A stretch of DNA of 20,811 nt from an uncultured Bacilli bacterium (GCA_910580135.1 CAJTXC010000006.1:1-20811); one strand, 5' to 3'; positions 1 to 8,312 are shown, counted from the first letter of the stretch. Notes: generated by a model from the sequence alone, not told the origin. A program made the numbers and translations.

Positions 1-866
1 TATGTGAAAAATTAATTAATTATATCAGAAAGGGTATCTTATATAAAAAAGGACTAAACTCAAATGATATGACTGAAACGGATAAAGAAATATTTGATAA
101 TATGATTGATAATAAATTATATATAATTATTGATATATTATCAGAAACTTTAACTAAATTAGTTAATAATTATCAAAAAGAACTAATTTTTGAAGTGCAA
201 TTAATCCGATTAATTGATAAGCTTGCTAGTTTGAGTAATTCTTTTAATAATGTTTCACGTGAAACATCTACTAAAAATGAAAAGAATATTTCTGAAGTGA
301 AAAAAGATAATGTTCCACGTGAAACATTAGAAAATAACGTAGAAATTAGTGTTTCGAACGATGTTCCACGTGAAACATATGATAGTAATATTAATGAAAA
401 TGAAGATTTGGTAGAAGAAATAAAGAAAATTAGAATAAACAATATATTAAAAGAAGCTACAAAACAAGACATGAATTTTTTGGTTGATTTATGGTCCAAC
501 ATAAACGACTATCTAATTGATGAAAAATATAAGATAGCAGCAGGTATATTGGTTAATTCAAAACCTGTCGCAGCAGCTAAAAGAGGAATAATAATTACAC
601 TACCTTTAGAATCTACTGTTAATAGGATTGAGAAAGAATATGATAACAGTAAAGAATTATTAAAAGAAATATATAATGAAAATTATAAAATAGTATATAT
701 TTCAGAAGATTATTGGAAGAAAGAAAGGCCTATATACGTAGAGAAAGCAAGAAATAATCAATTAGAAATAATAGATGAAACAGAAGCTTTAAATAAATTA
801 AAAGAAAAGAATAACAAAAATTCAGTAAATGAATTTAACGAATTAATTGAAATGGAGGAAATTTAA
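1..866 (+). CDS. dnaX: DNA polymerase III gamma/tau subunit, C-terminal part (5' end outside window)
   Basis: Clamp-loader subunit that links the replicative polymerase, helicase and sliding-clamp loader. The open frame runs without a stop from base 3, so the ATG at 69 is internal and the ATPase domain lies upstream of the window. The first ~75 residues match clamp-loader domain III (the stretch around NKLYIIIDILSET, followed by LIRLIDKLASL). A low-complexity linker follows, with three copies of the pentapeptide V[S/P]RET, then a ~140-residue basic/acidic tau-type tail with a hydrophobic core near IAAGILVNSKPVAAAKRGI. The immediate downstream genes ybaB and recR are the classic dnaX partners, which supports the call. 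The three V[S/P]RET codings are perfect or near-perfect parS sites (see separate entries). The stop overlaps the region of the ybaB ribosome-binding site. Confidence is high on family and context; the missing ATPase half cannot be checked. Confidence 0.88.
   Translation, partial: CEKLINYIRKGILYKKGLNSNDMTETDKEIFDNMIDNKLYIIIDILSETLTKLVNNYQKELIFEVQLIRLIDKLASLSNSFNNVSRETSTKNEKNISEVKKDNVPRETLENNVEISVSNDVPRETYDSNINENEDLVEEIKKIRINNILKEATKQDMNFLVDLWSNINDYLIDEKYKIAAGILVNSKPVAAAKRGIIITLPLESTVNRIEKEYDNSKELLKEIYNENYKIVYISEDYWKKERPIYVEKARNNQLEIIDETEALNKLKEKNNKNSVNEFNELIEMEEI
251..266. other. parS site 1 (ParB-binding centromere), inside dnaX
   Basis: Perfect 16-bp palindrome TGTTTCACGTGAAACA, identical to the consensus bound by ParB/Spo0J (TGTTNCACGTGAAACA in B. 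subtilis). It is read in dnaX as V-S-R-E-T. ParB is expected to nucleate here and spread to organise the origin region for segregation. parS sites normally cluster near oriC, which fits the gene neighbourhood. Confidence 0.9.
311..326. other. parS site 2, inside dnaX
   Basis: TGTTCCACGTGAAACA, the C-variant of the B. subtilis-type parS consensus with one position off perfect symmetry. It lies exactly 60 bp after site 1, so it keeps the same reading phase and is translated V-P-R-E-T. Confidence 0.9.
362..377. other. parS site 3, inside dnaX
   Basis: TGTTCCACGTGAAACA, identical to site 2 and starting 51 bp after it, again in the same codon phase (V-P-R-E-T). The intervening coding sequence differs between copies, so the conserved unit is the 16-bp site and not a longer tandem repeat. 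Confidence 0.9.
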
Positions 867-867
867 T

Positions 868-1164
868 ATGAACTTACAAGCTTTAATGAAACAAGCACAA
901 TCAATGCAAAAAAATATAATGGATTCAAAGGCAAAAATAGAAGCGATGACCTTTGTTGGAGAATCAGAATTAGTAGAAGTTACAATGAGTGGAAAAAAAG
1001 AAGTAATTAGCGTAAAAATAAAATCTACAGATTTAGATAAAGATGATATAGAAATACTTGAAGATATGATTGTAATTGCAACAAATGACGCAATTCGTAA
1101 AATAAATAAAGAAATAGAAGATAAAATGGGAAGTCAAGCAGGTGCATTAGGAAGCTTCCTATAA
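868..1164 (+). CDS. ybaB: Nucleoid-associated protein, YbaB/EbfC family
   Basis: A 98-residue DNA-binding protein of the YbaB/EbfC family, which forms small tweezer-like dimers and coats DNA. The sequence shows the family pattern: an N-terminal helix (NLQALMKQAQSMQ), a central sheet with VTMSGKKEVISVKI, and a C-terminal helical segment with ATNDAIRKINKEIEDKM. I chose the ATG at 868 because GGAGGAA at 854-860 is correctly spaced from it and the N-terminus then matches the family; an in-frame ATG at 847 lies inside dnaX and would add seven unrelated residues. The gene starts two bases after the dnaX stop, so it is surely cotranscribed with dnaX and recR. In other bacteria the protein is genetically tied to recR and to DNA repair. 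Confidence 0.93.
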   Translation: MNLQALMKQAQSMQKNIMDSKAKIEAMTFVGESELVEVTMSGKKEVISVKIKSTDLDKDDIEILEDMIVIATNDAIRKINKEIEDKMGSQAGALGSFL

Positions 1165-1176
1165 TAGGAGTATGAA

Positions 1177-1776
1177 ATGAATTATCCACGAAGTTTTCAA
1201 GATTTAATAGATTGTTTTAAGTTGTTACCGGGGGTTGGTACTAAGACAGCAGAAAGATATGCATTTTCTATGTTTAACTTGGATGAAGAAAAAATTAAGG
1301 ACTTTTGCGAATCAGTAGCGGATATTAAGAAAAATATAACAACTTGTCCAAATTGTGGATGTATGTCTGATAAAAACAAATGTTCGATATGTGGTGATGA
1401 GAGCAGAAATAGTGAAATAATTTGTGTAGTAGAAAGTCAAAAAAACGTATTTATTTTTGAAAAATTAGGGGTTTTTAGGACAAAATATCATGTTTTAGGA
1501 GGCCTTATATCTCCAATGGACGGAATAAATCCAGAAGATTTATCTATAAGTAAACTAATAGAAAGAATAAAAGAAGAAAATATAAAAGAGATTATATTAG
1601 CTTTAAGACCTGGAATTGAGGGAAATACAACATCATTATATATTAGAAGATTACTAGAAAGTAAGGATGTAAAAGTTACACAAATAGCACAAGGTGTTCC
1701 AATGGGAGCAGATATGGAATATTTGGATAATTTAACACTAGAAATGGCGTTAGAAAACAGAAGCGAAGTATCATAA
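1177..1776 (+). CDS. recR: Recombination mediator protein RecR
   Basis: A 199-residue RecR, which acts with RecO (and RecF) to load RecA on gapped DNA. Visible elements in order are an N-terminal helix-hairpin-helix (LLPGVGTKTAERYA, residues ~17-29), a four-cysteine zinc finger (C57, C60, C69, C72), a Toprim region beginning CVVESQKNVF near residue 83, the family signature GGLISPMDGINPEDL (~108-122), and a C-terminal RPGIEGNTTSLYI motif. Length equals the family norm. The SD AGGAG at 1166-1170 precedes the start, and the gap after ybaB is only 12 bases, giving the dnaX-ybaB-recR operon found across Bacillota. Confidence 0.97.
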   Translation: MNYPRSFQDLIDCFKLLPGVGTKTAERYAFSMFNLDEEKIKDFCESVADIKKNITTCPNCGCMSDKNKCSICGDESRNSEIICVVESQKNVFIFEKLGVFRTKYHVLGGLISPMDGINPEDLSISKLIERIKEENIKEIILALRPGIEGNTTSLYIRRLLESKDVKVTQIAQGVPMGADMEYLDNLTLEMALENRSEVS

Positions 1777-1789
1777 ATTTAATAAAAAG

Positions 1790-1821
1790 AACATATTTTC
1801 TATTAGAGGTGAAAATATGTT
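1790..1821 (+). promoter_or_regulatory. Hairpin occluding the bofA start codon
   Basis: A perfect 11-bp inverted repeat: AACATATTTTC at 1790-1800 and its complement at 1811-1821, with a 10-base loop. The GAGGT of the bofA Shine-Dalgarno lies in the loop, and the ATG (1817-1819) lies in the 3' arm, paired to CAT. No U-run follows on the + strand, so it is not a forward terminator. In a transcript reading through from recR this stem should reduce bofA translation. Confidence 0.6.
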
Positions 1822-2005
1822 TAAAATCATACTAAAAGTTGTAAAAAAAATAGTAATAGGAATGATATTACTTTTCGGTTATAATACGTTTTTATCATCA
1901 TTAAATCTTATGATACCAATAAACGTTATAACAATAGTAATAGCAAGTTTATTTGATGTACCTGGAATTATTGGATTAGCAATATTTTTACTTTTGAATT
2001 ACTAA
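1817..2005 (+). CDS. bofA: Sigma-K processing inhibitor BofA-like membrane protein
   Basis: A 62-residue, very hydrophobic protein. In B. subtilis BofA sits in the outer forespore membrane with SpoIVFA and holds the protease SpoIVFB inactive until the forespore signals, so it times sigma-K activation. The sequence shows a basic N-terminus, a first membrane segment (~residues 12-33), the family-like N-L-x-x-P-I-N-V-I-T core (~30-40), and a C-terminal P-G-I-I-G-L-A hydrophobic end. The position after recR matches B. subtilis (recR-yaaL-bofA), with yaaL absent here. The SD GAGGTGA precedes the ATG. The start codon is buried in an 11-bp hairpin, listed separately. The partners SpoIVFA and SpoIVFB are not in this window. 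Confidence 0.85.
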   Translation: MFKIILKVVKKIVIGMILLFGYNTFLSSLNLMIPINVITIVIASLFDVPGIIGLAIFLLLNY

Positions 2006-2020
2006 ACGAGGTGGTAGTAC

Positions 2021-2926
2021 ATGAACGAAATTTTTATTAAGAATCAACCAGTATTAAGTAAAATACTAAACAAAATAAAAAATACTGATAACAATGTTCA
2101 AGCATATATTTTATCGGGTGATTCTAAAGAAAAATTAAGAGATTATGCCATTATGTTTAGTAAAATTCTAATTTGTCCTAATAAATATGAAGAAAATTGT
2201 GAAAAATGCAATATATGTATGCGAATAGATAATAATTCTTTTGGTGAATTAAAAATAATTAATCCTGTTAATAAAGTAATAAAAAAAGAAACTATACTAG
2301 AACTTAGAAATTCCTTTAATACGGAAAGTATTGAAGGGAGAAATGGAGTATACATAATAAATGATGTAGAAACTTTGAATGTTGCGGCTGCAAATGCTAT
2401 ATTAAAATTTCTTGAAGAACCAGATGGTAATTTTGTAGCTATTTTTACTACAACTAATATAGATAGTGTAATCAAAACCATATCATCAAGATGCCAAATT
2501 ATAAAAATAAATAATTGTAAAACTAAGTATGGATTAGAATTTGTAAGCGAAATAAGCGGTCTAGAAGAAGAAAAAATATATGAAGTGGTAGACTTTACGA
2601 AGTTAATTGAAAAGAGTAAAATCAAGGCTATTTCTACCGTTAAAAACGATTTTATGAGTTTGTTTGAAACAAAAAAATCTTTATCTTCTGCCCTTAATGT
2701 AATGTTACTTTACTATAAAGATATGTTAAACTTTAAAATAAAAGATAAATGTCTTTATTTTGAAAAAAACGATATAAAATCACTTGCTACCATTCAAAGT
2801 GAGGATGTAATTTCAAGAAAAATATCATTTATTTTAGAAAATATAGCAAAATTAGAGTACAATGTTAATGTGTTGTTATTTATGGACAACCTAATTATCG
2901 GAATAGGGGAAATAGAAAATGATTAA
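2021..2926 (+). CDS. holB: DNA polymerase III delta' subunit
   Basis: A 301-residue clamp-loader delta' subunit, the non-ATPase AAA+ 'stator' that works with DnaX and delta to open the sliding clamp. Recognisable features are a degenerate P-loop region (ILSGDSKEKLRDYA, ~30-43) without a canonical GKT, a zinc-binding cysteine set (C52, C60, C63, C66), the VAAANAILKFLEEP helix (~121-134) and the S-S-R-C motif (155-158). The C-terminal third is poorly conserved, as usual. A good SD (GAGGTGG, 2009-2015) precedes the start. Its end overlaps the next gene by 8 bases, which suggests translational coupling to ricT, the same pairing as holB-yaaT in B. subtilis. The tmk, yaaQ and yaaR genes that precede holB in B. 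subtilis are missing. Confidence 0.94.
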   Translation: MNEIFIKNQPVLSKILNKIKNTDNNVQAYILSGDSKEKLRDYAIMFSKILICPNKYEENCEKCNICMRIDNNSFGELKIINPVNKVIKKETILELRNSFNTESIEGRNGVYIINDVETLNVAAANAILKFLEEPDGNFVAIFTTTNIDSVIKTISSRCQIIKINNCKTKYGLEFVSEISGLEEEKIYEVVDFTKLIEKSKIKAISTVKNDFMSLFETKKSLSSALNVMLLYYKDMLNFKIKDKCLYFEKNDIKSLATIQSEDVISRKISFILENIAKLEYNVNVLLFMDNLIIGIGEIEND

Positions 2927-3716
2927 GGTAGTAGGAATTAATTTTTTAAATGCAAATAGAATCTATTATTTTTCACCAGGGAAAACAAAGGTTAAAAATG
3001 GTGATTTTGTAATAGTTGAAACTGAACGTGGAACTCAGTTTGGTAAAGCGGTAACTGATGTTTTAGACATGCCAAAAGAAAAGGTTTTTTTACCGCTTAA
3101 AGATATTATCAGAGTAGCTAATGAAAATGATGTAAAGACTAATAAGAAAAACGCAAAAGATGCTGAAAAGGCTTTAGAATATGCAAAAGAGTTAGTAGTT
3201 AAATCTAATTTAGAAATGAAATTATTCGAAGCTTCCTATACCTTTGATAGAAAAAAATTAATATTTAAGTTTATTGCGGATGATCGTGTTGATTTTAGAG
3301 AATTAGCAAAGCTTTTAGCGGCTAAATATAAAACAAGAATAGAGTTAAGACAAATAGGTGTACGTGATAAGGCTAAAGAAATAGGTGGTCTAGGCCCTTG
3401 TGGAAGACCATTATGCTGTTCTTCTTTTCTAACTAATTTTAATAGTGTTTCTATTAATATGGCTAAAAATCAAGGTATCGCACTTAATCCTACTAAAATT
3501 AACGGATCTTGTGGAAGACTTTTATGTTGTTTGGGATACGAAGATGAAATATATACCAAATACAAAAAGAACTTTCCAAAAATGGGTGAGTTTGTAGAAG
3601 TAGACGGAAAAAACGGAAGAGTATGTGAACTTAATGTTTTAAATGGAAATTATAAAGTAAGAACATCAGATAACGAAGAAATAGTAGTGATGGTAGATAA
3701 AAATGGAAGTAATTAA
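2919..3716 (+). CDS. ricT: RicT (YaaT), PSP1-domain Fe-S protein of the RicAFT complex
   Basis: A 265-residue PSP1-family protein. In B. subtilis RicT forms the RicA-RicF-RicT complex, which carries Fe-S clusters, partners RNase Y in mRNA processing and influences sporulation and biofilm entry. The diagnostic feature is the double cysteine cluster: GPCGRPLCC (C161, C166, C167) and GSCGRLLCC (C198, C203, C204), with GLGPCGRP and INGSCGRL context. The N-terminal part has the family-typical GDFVIVETERGTQFGKAV (~28-45). It overlaps holB by 8 bases and the following methyltransferase gene by 14 bases. RicA (YmcA) and RicF (YlbF) are encoded elsewhere in known genomes and are not here. Confidence 0.95.
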   Translation: MIKVVGINFLNANRIYYFSPGKTKVKNGDFVIVETERGTQFGKAVTDVLDMPKEKVFLPLKDIIRVANENDVKTNKKNAKDAEKALEYAKELVVKSNLEMKLFEASYTFDRKKLIFKFIADDRVDFRELAKLLAAKYKTRIELRQIGVRDKAKEIGGLGPCGRPLCCSSFLTNFNSVSINMAKNQGIALNPTKINGSCGRLLCCLGYEDEIYTKYKKNFPKMGEFVEVDGKNGRVCELNVLNGNYKVRTSDNEEIVVMVDKNGSN

Positions 3717-4428
3717 TGATTTATTAAACTACAATAATTTAAAAATAGTTCAAAATTCTGATTGGTTTAACTTTTCAATAGATTCTGTTCTTTTAGCAAA
3801 CTTTGTTAAGGTTAATAATAAGCAAAAAATAATTGATTTTTGTACTGGTAATGCTCCCATACCACTATTTTTAAGTATCAAAACTAAAAGTAAAATATTA
3901 GGTGTTGAACTTCAAAAAGAAGTATATGATCTAGCAGTAAAAAGCGTTAAATTAAATGCTTTAGAGAATCAAATAGAAATAATGAATGAAGATGTTAAAA
4001 ACATTTCTAATATCTTTGAAACAGATACCTTTGATTTAATAACGTGTAACCCGCCTTATTTTAAGATTTCGGATTCAGCTAATATAAATAGTGAAAAAGT
4101 TAAAGCAATAGCAAGACACGAAATTCATCTTAACTTAGATGATATTTTTACGTGTGCTAAAAAGATACTAAAAAATAATGGTAGAATAGTAATGGTGCAT
4201 AGAACAGACAGATTAATTGATATAATAACTACAATGAAAAATAACAATATTGAACCAAAGAGGATACAATTTGTTTATCCATTTATGGATTCTGATTCAA
4301 ACTTAGTGCTAGTTGAAGGATCAAAAAATGGTAAATGTGGTTTAATAGTAGAAAAAAACATAGTAGTACATAACTCTAATGGTAGTTATACAGACTATAT
4401 TAATGATATATTTAACGGAGGAAAATAA
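3703..4428 (+). CDS. trmN6: tRNA1(Val) adenine-37 N6-methyltransferase family (TrmN6/YabB)
   Basis: A 241-residue Rossmann-fold, SAM-dependent methyltransferase of the TrmN6 family, the likely equivalent of B. subtilis YabB. It shows the SAM-binding motif I region (IIDFCTGNAPIPL, ~43-55), an acidic residue after the second strand (GVELQKE, ~67-73) and the catalytic NPPYF motif (116-120) typical of N6-adenine methyltransferases. The N-terminal D-S-V-L-L-A-N-F segment is also family-like. The start overlaps the ricT end, so it is probably translated by coupling; I see no strong SD. In B. subtilis yabA separates these two genes, and here it is absent. tRNA substrate specificity is inferred from the family. 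Confidence 0.88.
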   Translation: MEVINDLLNYNNLKIVQNSDWFNFSIDSVLLANFVKVNNKQKIIDFCTGNAPIPLFLSIKTKSKILGVELQKEVYDLAVKSVKLNALENQIEIMNEDVKNISNIFETDTFDLITCNPPYFKISDSANINSEKVKAIARHEIHLNLDDIFTCAKKILKNNGRIVMVHRTDRLIDIITTMKNNNIEPKRIQFVYPFMDSDSNLVLVEGSKNGKCGLIVEKNIVVHNSNGSYTDYINDIFNGGK

Positions 4429-5003
4429 TGAAGATAAAGTTAGTTGTTGGATTAGGTAATCCTGGAAAAGAATACAGTAACACAAGACATAATATGGGGT
4501 TTATGGTAATGGATGAAATAGCTAATAGATTAGAAGTATTTAAATGGAAAGAAAGAGATGGAGCATTATATTTTGATTGTTACTTGGATTTTGCTCATGT
4601 AATTTTTATGAAACCTCAAAAATTCATTAATTTATCTGGTGATGTAATCATGAATTTTGTTAAATATTTAGATATAAAAACAGAAGATATTTTAATTGTA
4701 AGTGATGATTTAGATTTACCAGTTGGTAGTATAAAACTAAAGGAAAAAGGTTCATCTGGTGGTCATAATGGTTTGAAAAACATAGAAGAAAGACTTGGTA
4801 CTTCTGAATATAGAAGAATTAAAATAGGAATTTCTAATAACAAGCAAATGGATACTAAAGACTATGTTTTGGGAAAACTAGGATTAACTGAAAAACGACA
4901 TTTAAAAACTGTTATAGATAGGGCAGCAGATGCGGTTTTAGAATCTTTACACACACCTTTTCCTGAATTAATGTGTAAGTATAATACTAGAATAAAAAAT
5001 TAG
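4428..5003 (+). CDS. pth: Peptidyl-tRNA hydrolase
   Basis: A 191-residue Pth that hydrolyses peptidyl-tRNA released by drop-off, recycling tRNA in the cytoplasm. The key residues are all visible: the N-terminal GLGNPGKEY (N11), catalytic His21 in NTRHNMGF, KPQKFINLSG with Asn68, the acidic pair in SDDLDLP (Asp93/94), and GGHNGL with Asn114. Length is normal. The ATG shares one base with the trmN6 stop (TAATG), and the SD GGAGGAA (4417-4423) sits inside the end of trmN6. In B. subtilis pth (spoVC) lies downstream of spoVG-glmU-prs-ctc; here it directly follows trmN6, a changed order. Confidence 0.97.
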   Translation: MKIKLVVGLGNPGKEYSNTRHNMGFMVMDEIANRLEVFKWKERDGALYFDCYLDFAHVIFMKPQKFINLSGDVIMNFVKYLDIKTEDILIVSDDLDLPVGSIKLKEKGSSGGHNGLKNIEERLGTSEYRRIKIGISNNKQMDTKDYVLGKLGLTEKRHLKTVIDRAADAVLESLHTPFPELMCKYNTRIKN

Positions 5004-5018
5004 AAACTAGGTGATAAA

Positions 5019-8000
5019 ATGTTATTTACCACTTTTGAAAATAAAATTATAGGTAGTAATAAACCAGTAGATGTTATAGGTTTAAATAAAAAAGTCCAAG
5101 CAGCTTATGTTTGGAATCTTTTTGATGTCACAAAAGAAAATATAGTATTTGTTACTAATACATTATATGAAGCTAATAACCTATATAAATCTCTTTGTTT
5201 TAATAATTCAAATGATGTTCTTTTATTTCCGATGGATGATTTTATAGTTAGTGAAGCCCTTGCATCTTCTCCAGATTTAATGTCTAAAAGAATAGAAACC
5301 TTAAATGAATTATCAATTAGTGAAGATAAAAAAATAATCGTAACTAACTTAATGGGATATTTAAGATTTTTACCTACAAAAGTCTTATGGAAGTCTTTAA
5401 ATATAACATTAAAAGTAGATACTACAATATCTCGTGAAGATCTAATAAAAAAACTTTCTTTAATGGGTTATGAAAAAGAAAGTTTAGTTACTAAAACAGG
5501 TGAATTTGCAAACCGTGGTTATATATTAGATATATTTCCTTATGGATATGATAATCCAATAAGAATAGAGTTTTTTGATGATGAAATAGAAAGTATTAGG
5601 ACGTTTGATGCACAAACTCAGTTATCCACAGGAAAACAAGAAGATGTTAATATAATGCCATTTACTGAATTTGTAAATGAAAAAGAATTAGAAGATATTC
5701 CAAGTAGACAAAGTTTGCTTCCTAGAGTAGTTAATGAAGTATCTTGTTTATCAGATTATATATCCTCAAAAATAACTGTTTTTGCAGACTTAGAACAAAT
5801 TAATATTGCATACGAAAGAACATTAAAGGAAGTAATCGAATTTAAAGAAACTGATGAGTTTGATATTCCAAATTATATGCATGACTTAAATGATATGATT
5901 CCAGAAAAATACGTAAATATTTTATCGGTTGATAACTTAAATAATAGTAAAAATACTGTGGAAAAGTATCATTCTTTAGAAATAGAAAAGTTTAATGGTA
6001 ACTACGATAAGATAAATCACTTCTTACTTAGTATGTTTAATCAGGGAAAAACTATTATTGTATGTTTAAATGATAAACATATGATTTCTGATTTTATTGG
6101 TAAATCAAGTATAAGTACAGTAATTAATGATGAAAATGAGCTGAGAAAAGACGTAATAAATATTGTTAATCAAGATATACCTAACGGATTTGTAATAAAT
6201 GACATGGTGTTTATCTCTAAAAGTGAGCTATACAAATCAAATAGTATAATAAATTATAGAAGTAAATTTAGATATGGATCTAAGATAAGAGATATTAATA
6301 AACTAAAGGTAGGTGATTATGTAGTTCATTCATCTCATGGGATTGCAAGGTATTTAGGAATAGTTACTTTAACCGTTAAAGGTATGAAAAAAGATTATCT
6401 GCATTTAGCATATAAAGACTCTGATAAATTATATATTCCTGTGGAAAAAATAGAGTATATTAGTAAGTATTCTTCTAACGAAGGAGCTAAACCAAAGTTA
6501 AATAAACTAGGTGGTACTGATTGGGCAAAACAAAAAGCCAGAGTAAAAGGTAAAGTTAAGGATATTGCTAAAGAACTTTTAGAAACTTCTGCAAAAAGAA
6601 AATTAGTACCAGGATTTGCCTTTTTTGCAGATGATGAAGACCAAGTTATATTTGAGAATAATTTTGGTTATGAAGAAACTGCAGATCAGTTAAAGGCTAT
6701 AAGAGAAATAAAAGAAGACATGGAGCAACCATTTCCAATGGATAGATTATTATGTGGTGATGTTGGTTATGGTAAAACAGAAGTTGCTTTTAGAGCAATC
6801 TTTAAAGCAATAAAATCAGGTAAACAAGTAGCATTTTTATGTCCTACAACCATTTTATCTAAGCAACATTATAATAATGCAATAGATAGATTTAGTGGTT
6901 TTGGAATCAATATTGAAGTCTTAAATAGGTTTGTAACACCTAAGAAAAAAGAAGCAGTTTTAGAAAATTTAAAAAATGGTAAAATTGATTTAATAATAGG
7001 TACTCATAGACTTTTAAGTAAGGATATTGTATATAAAGATTTAGGACTTTTAGTAATCGATGAGGAGCAAAGATTTGGTGTTACTCATAAAGAAAAAATA
7101 AAAGAATATAAGCAAAACATAGATGTTTTAACATTATCTGCAACACCGATACCTAGAACGCTTCAAATGTCACTTACTGGAGTTCGTGGTTTATCTTTAA
7201 TAGAAACACCGCCAGCTTTTAGATATCCTATTCAGACGTATGTTTTAAGGGAAAATGATCAAGTTATTAAAGATGCAATATATAAAGAATTATCACGTGA
7301 TGGACAAGTATTTCTACTTTATAATAACGTTGCTAAATTAGAAGATCAAATGATTAAAGTAAAAAAATTAGTGCCAGAAGCAAGAATTACGTACATTCAT
7401 GGTCAAATGAATAAAGATCAAATCGAAAAGACGATGGAAAGCTTTGTTAATAATGAATATGATGTTTTGATTTGTACCACGATAATTGAAACTGGTATAG
7501 ATATTGAAAATGCAAATACTCTAATAGTTTTAGATGCAGATCATTTTGGTCTTAGTCAGCTATATCAGATAAGAGGTAGAATAGGTCGCGGGAAACAAAT
7601 TGCATATGCATATTTAATGTATAACAAGACAAAAGAATTAAATGATATAGCAGTAAAAAGATTAGATGCAATAAAAGAGTTTACTGAGCTTGGTAGTGGT
7701 TATGCACTTGCTGTACGAGATCTTTCAATTCGTGGAGCGGGGGATATTTTAGGAGCAGAACAATCTGGTTTTATTGATACTATTGGTTATGATATGTACC
7801 TTCGAATTTTAAATGAAGAAGTTGAAAGATTAAAAGGTAACTTGCCAGAAGAGGAAGAAGAACTAATAGATGAAAAACCATTTATAACAGTTGCAACACA
7901 TATTAGTGATAAGTATGCTAAAAGTGAGGATTTAAAAATAGAAATCCATAAAAAAATTAACATGATTGATAATTATGATTCATTTATCAAAGTAAAAGAA

Positions 8001-8312
8001 GAATTAACTGACCGATTTGGATCATTAGATGAAGATATAATTATTTATATGTTAGAAGAGTTATTCCAAGTAAATGCTAAGAAAAAAGGCGTATTTAAAG
8101 TAGAGCAAACACCTAATAATGTAACCGTATTCTTTAATAGTAAAGCTTCAAGTATTCAAGATGGGGCAGAACTTTTATCAGCCTTATTTAATATAAATAG
8201 AGATTTTGAAATTAAATATTTAAATAATATATTAAGAGTTTCATTACCTATTAAAAATTTAGATAAACATTTTCTTTATTATTTAATAAAAATGCTTGAT
8301 GTATTTGAATAA
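5019..8312 (+). CDS. mfd: Transcription-repair coupling factor Mfd
   Basis: A 1097-residue ATP-dependent translocase that removes stalled RNA polymerase and recruits UvrA. Domains in order are a UvrB-like N-terminal homology region (~1-330), the RNA polymerase-interaction domain around KVGDYVVHSSHGIARYLG (~427-500), a helicase core with Walker A GDVGYGKT (~580-587), a DEEQ Walker B box (~681-684), LSATPIPRT just after, and a second RecA-like lobe with TTIIETGIDIENANT and QIRGRIGRG, then a TRCF C-terminal domain (~950-1080). It is slightly shorter than many homologues. The SD AGGTGAT lies three bases before the ATG. It follows pth at 15 bases; the fin gene that separates pth and mfd in B. subtilis is missing. 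Confidence 0.98.
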   Translation: MLFTTFENKIIGSNKPVDVIGLNKKVQAAYVWNLFDVTKENIVFVTNTLYEANNLYKSLCFNNSNDVLLFPMDDFIVSEALASSPDLMSKRIETLNELSISEDKKIIVTNLMGYLRFLPTKVLWKSLNITLKVDTTISREDLIKKLSLMGYEKESLVTKTGEFANRGYILDIFPYGYDNPIRIEFFDDEIESIRTFDAQTQLSTGKQEDVNIMPFTEFVNEKELEDIPSRQSLLPRVVNEVSCLSDYISSKITVFADLEQINIAYERTLKEVIEFKETDEFDIPNYMHDLNDMIPEKYVNILSVDNLNNSKNTVEKYHSLEIEKFNGNYDKINHFLLSMFNQGKTIIVCLNDKHMISDFIGKSSISTVINDENELRKDVINIVNQDIPNGFVINDMVFISKSELYKSNSIINYRSKFRYGSKIRDINKLKVGDYVVHSSHGIARYLGIVTLTVKGMKKDYLHLAYKDSDKLYIPVEKIEYISKYSSNEGAKPKLNKLGGTDWAKQKARVKGKVKDIAKELLETSAKRKLVPGFAFFADDEDQVIFENNFGYEETADQLKAIREIKEDMEQPFPMDRLLCGDVGYGKTEVAFRAIFKAIKSGKQVAFLCPTTILSKQHYNNAIDRFSGFGINIEVLNRFVTPKKKEAVLENLKNGKIDLIIGTHRLLSKDIVYKDLGLLVIDEEQRFGVTHKEKIKEYKQNIDVLTLSATPIPRTLQMSLTGVRGLSLIETPPAFRYPIQTYVLRENDQVIKDAIYKELSRDGQVFLLYNNVAKLEDQMIKVKKLVPEARITYIHGQMNKDQIEKTMESFVNNEYDVLICTTIIETGIDIENANTLIVLDADHFGLSQLYQIRGRIGRGKQIAYAYLMYNKTKELNDIAVKRLDAIKEFTELGSGYALAVRDLSIRGAGDILGAEQSGFIDTIGYDMYLRILNEEVERLKGNLPEEEEELIDEKPFITVATHISDKYAKSEDLKIEIHKKINMIDNYDSFIKVKEELTDRFGSLDEDIIIYMLEELFQVNAKKKGVFKVEQTPNNVTVFFNSKASSIQDGAELLSALFNINRDFEIKYLNNILRVSLPIKNLDKHFLYYLIKMLDVFE

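Noticed and set aside
173..502. Opposite-strand reading frame through dnaX
   Set aside because: It exists only because the parS palindromes and A+T-rich codons stay open on both strands. It has no SD and lies within a well-supported gene; the same applies to the other minus-strand frames at 1197-1379, 2143-2625, 8283-8696, 10776-10964, 11533-11721, 13865-14068, 16527-16793 and 17615-17809.
1790..1821. Hairpin before bofA read as a + strand terminator
   Set aside because: No T-run follows the 3' arm, and the arm contains the bofA start codon. It does have a T-run on the opposite strand, but no minus-strand gene is there.
7291..7302. A further CACGTG palindrome (ATCACGTGAT) within mfd as a fourth parS site
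   Set aside because: Only the central TCACGTGA matches; the outer TGTT and AACA arms needed for ParB binding are absent, and the codons (S-R-D) explain it.
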